Assembly: GCA_032622095.1 (NCBI GenBank)
Contig: CP136069.1
Span: forward strand, 81,800,958 to 81,864,957
DNA: 64,000 bases
Reading direction: 5' to 3'
Source of the DNA: Siphonodentalium dalli
Lineage: Eukaryota; Mollusca; Scaphopoda; Gadilida; Siphonodentaliidae
The DNA itself: not shown here
How positions within the stretch are numbered: the stretch's first letter is position 1
Text below: more notes on this DNA, generated by a model
The model's input: the letters and a program-made list of their open reading frames with translations, nothing else
Database searches by the model: none
What the model was told of the DNA's origin: nothing

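Overview
The window is one slice of an intron-rich, AT-rich animal nuclear genome. Its backbone is the internal part of a single plus-strand gene that I recognise as VPS13B, the bridge-like lipid-transfer protein of the Golgi (the Cohen syndrome gene in humans). I can place 25 coding exons from 1-239 to 63904-64000. They sum to about 4.8 kb, or roughly 1,600 codons, and join in one consistent reading frame; both ends of the gene lie outside the window. The organism is probably a lophotrochozoan and most likely a mollusc. That is an inference from memory of the dispersed noncoding repeats (blocks with 'ATGGCCGCCAGCAGCCATCTTGG' spread over 3, 9-10, 33-34 and 37-38 kb, and blocks with 'GAACCAAATTTGGTATG' at 4-5 and 55-56 kb). 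No species is claimed. Layout: exons 1-7 occupy 1-11.2 kb; intron 7 is an 8.8-kb transposon-rich gap; exons 8-15 occupy 20.0-33.0 kb; intron 15 is another 8-kb gap holding a nest of elements and a possible alternative terminal exon near 39.6 kb; exons 16-20 occupy 41.0-48.5 kb; intron 20 (48.5-57.1 kb) holds an antisense C2H2 zinc-finger gene with a frameshift; exons 21-25 occupy 57.1-64.0 kb. The introns are packed with small non-autonomous DNA transposons, many recognisable from their own ends. These include hAT-like elements with 8-bp target duplications (several exact), several families bounded by TTAA (piggyBac-like), palindromic elements bounded by TA (mariner-like), a deleted pogo/Tigger element that keeps only its N-terminal DNA-binding domain, and a Helitron candidate carrying a 122-bp tandem repeat. 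A 37-bp minisatellite of about 29 units sits just upstream of exon 18. No prokaryotic features, CRISPR arrays, rRNA or tRNA genes were seen. I found no complete unknown gene system. The most distinctive signals are the placement of palindromic elements against splice sites, the long foldback elements in introns, a frame-required GC-AG intron, and the nested zinc-finger gene with relics of a duplicated neighbour. All family names rest on reading and remembered homology, since no search could be run.
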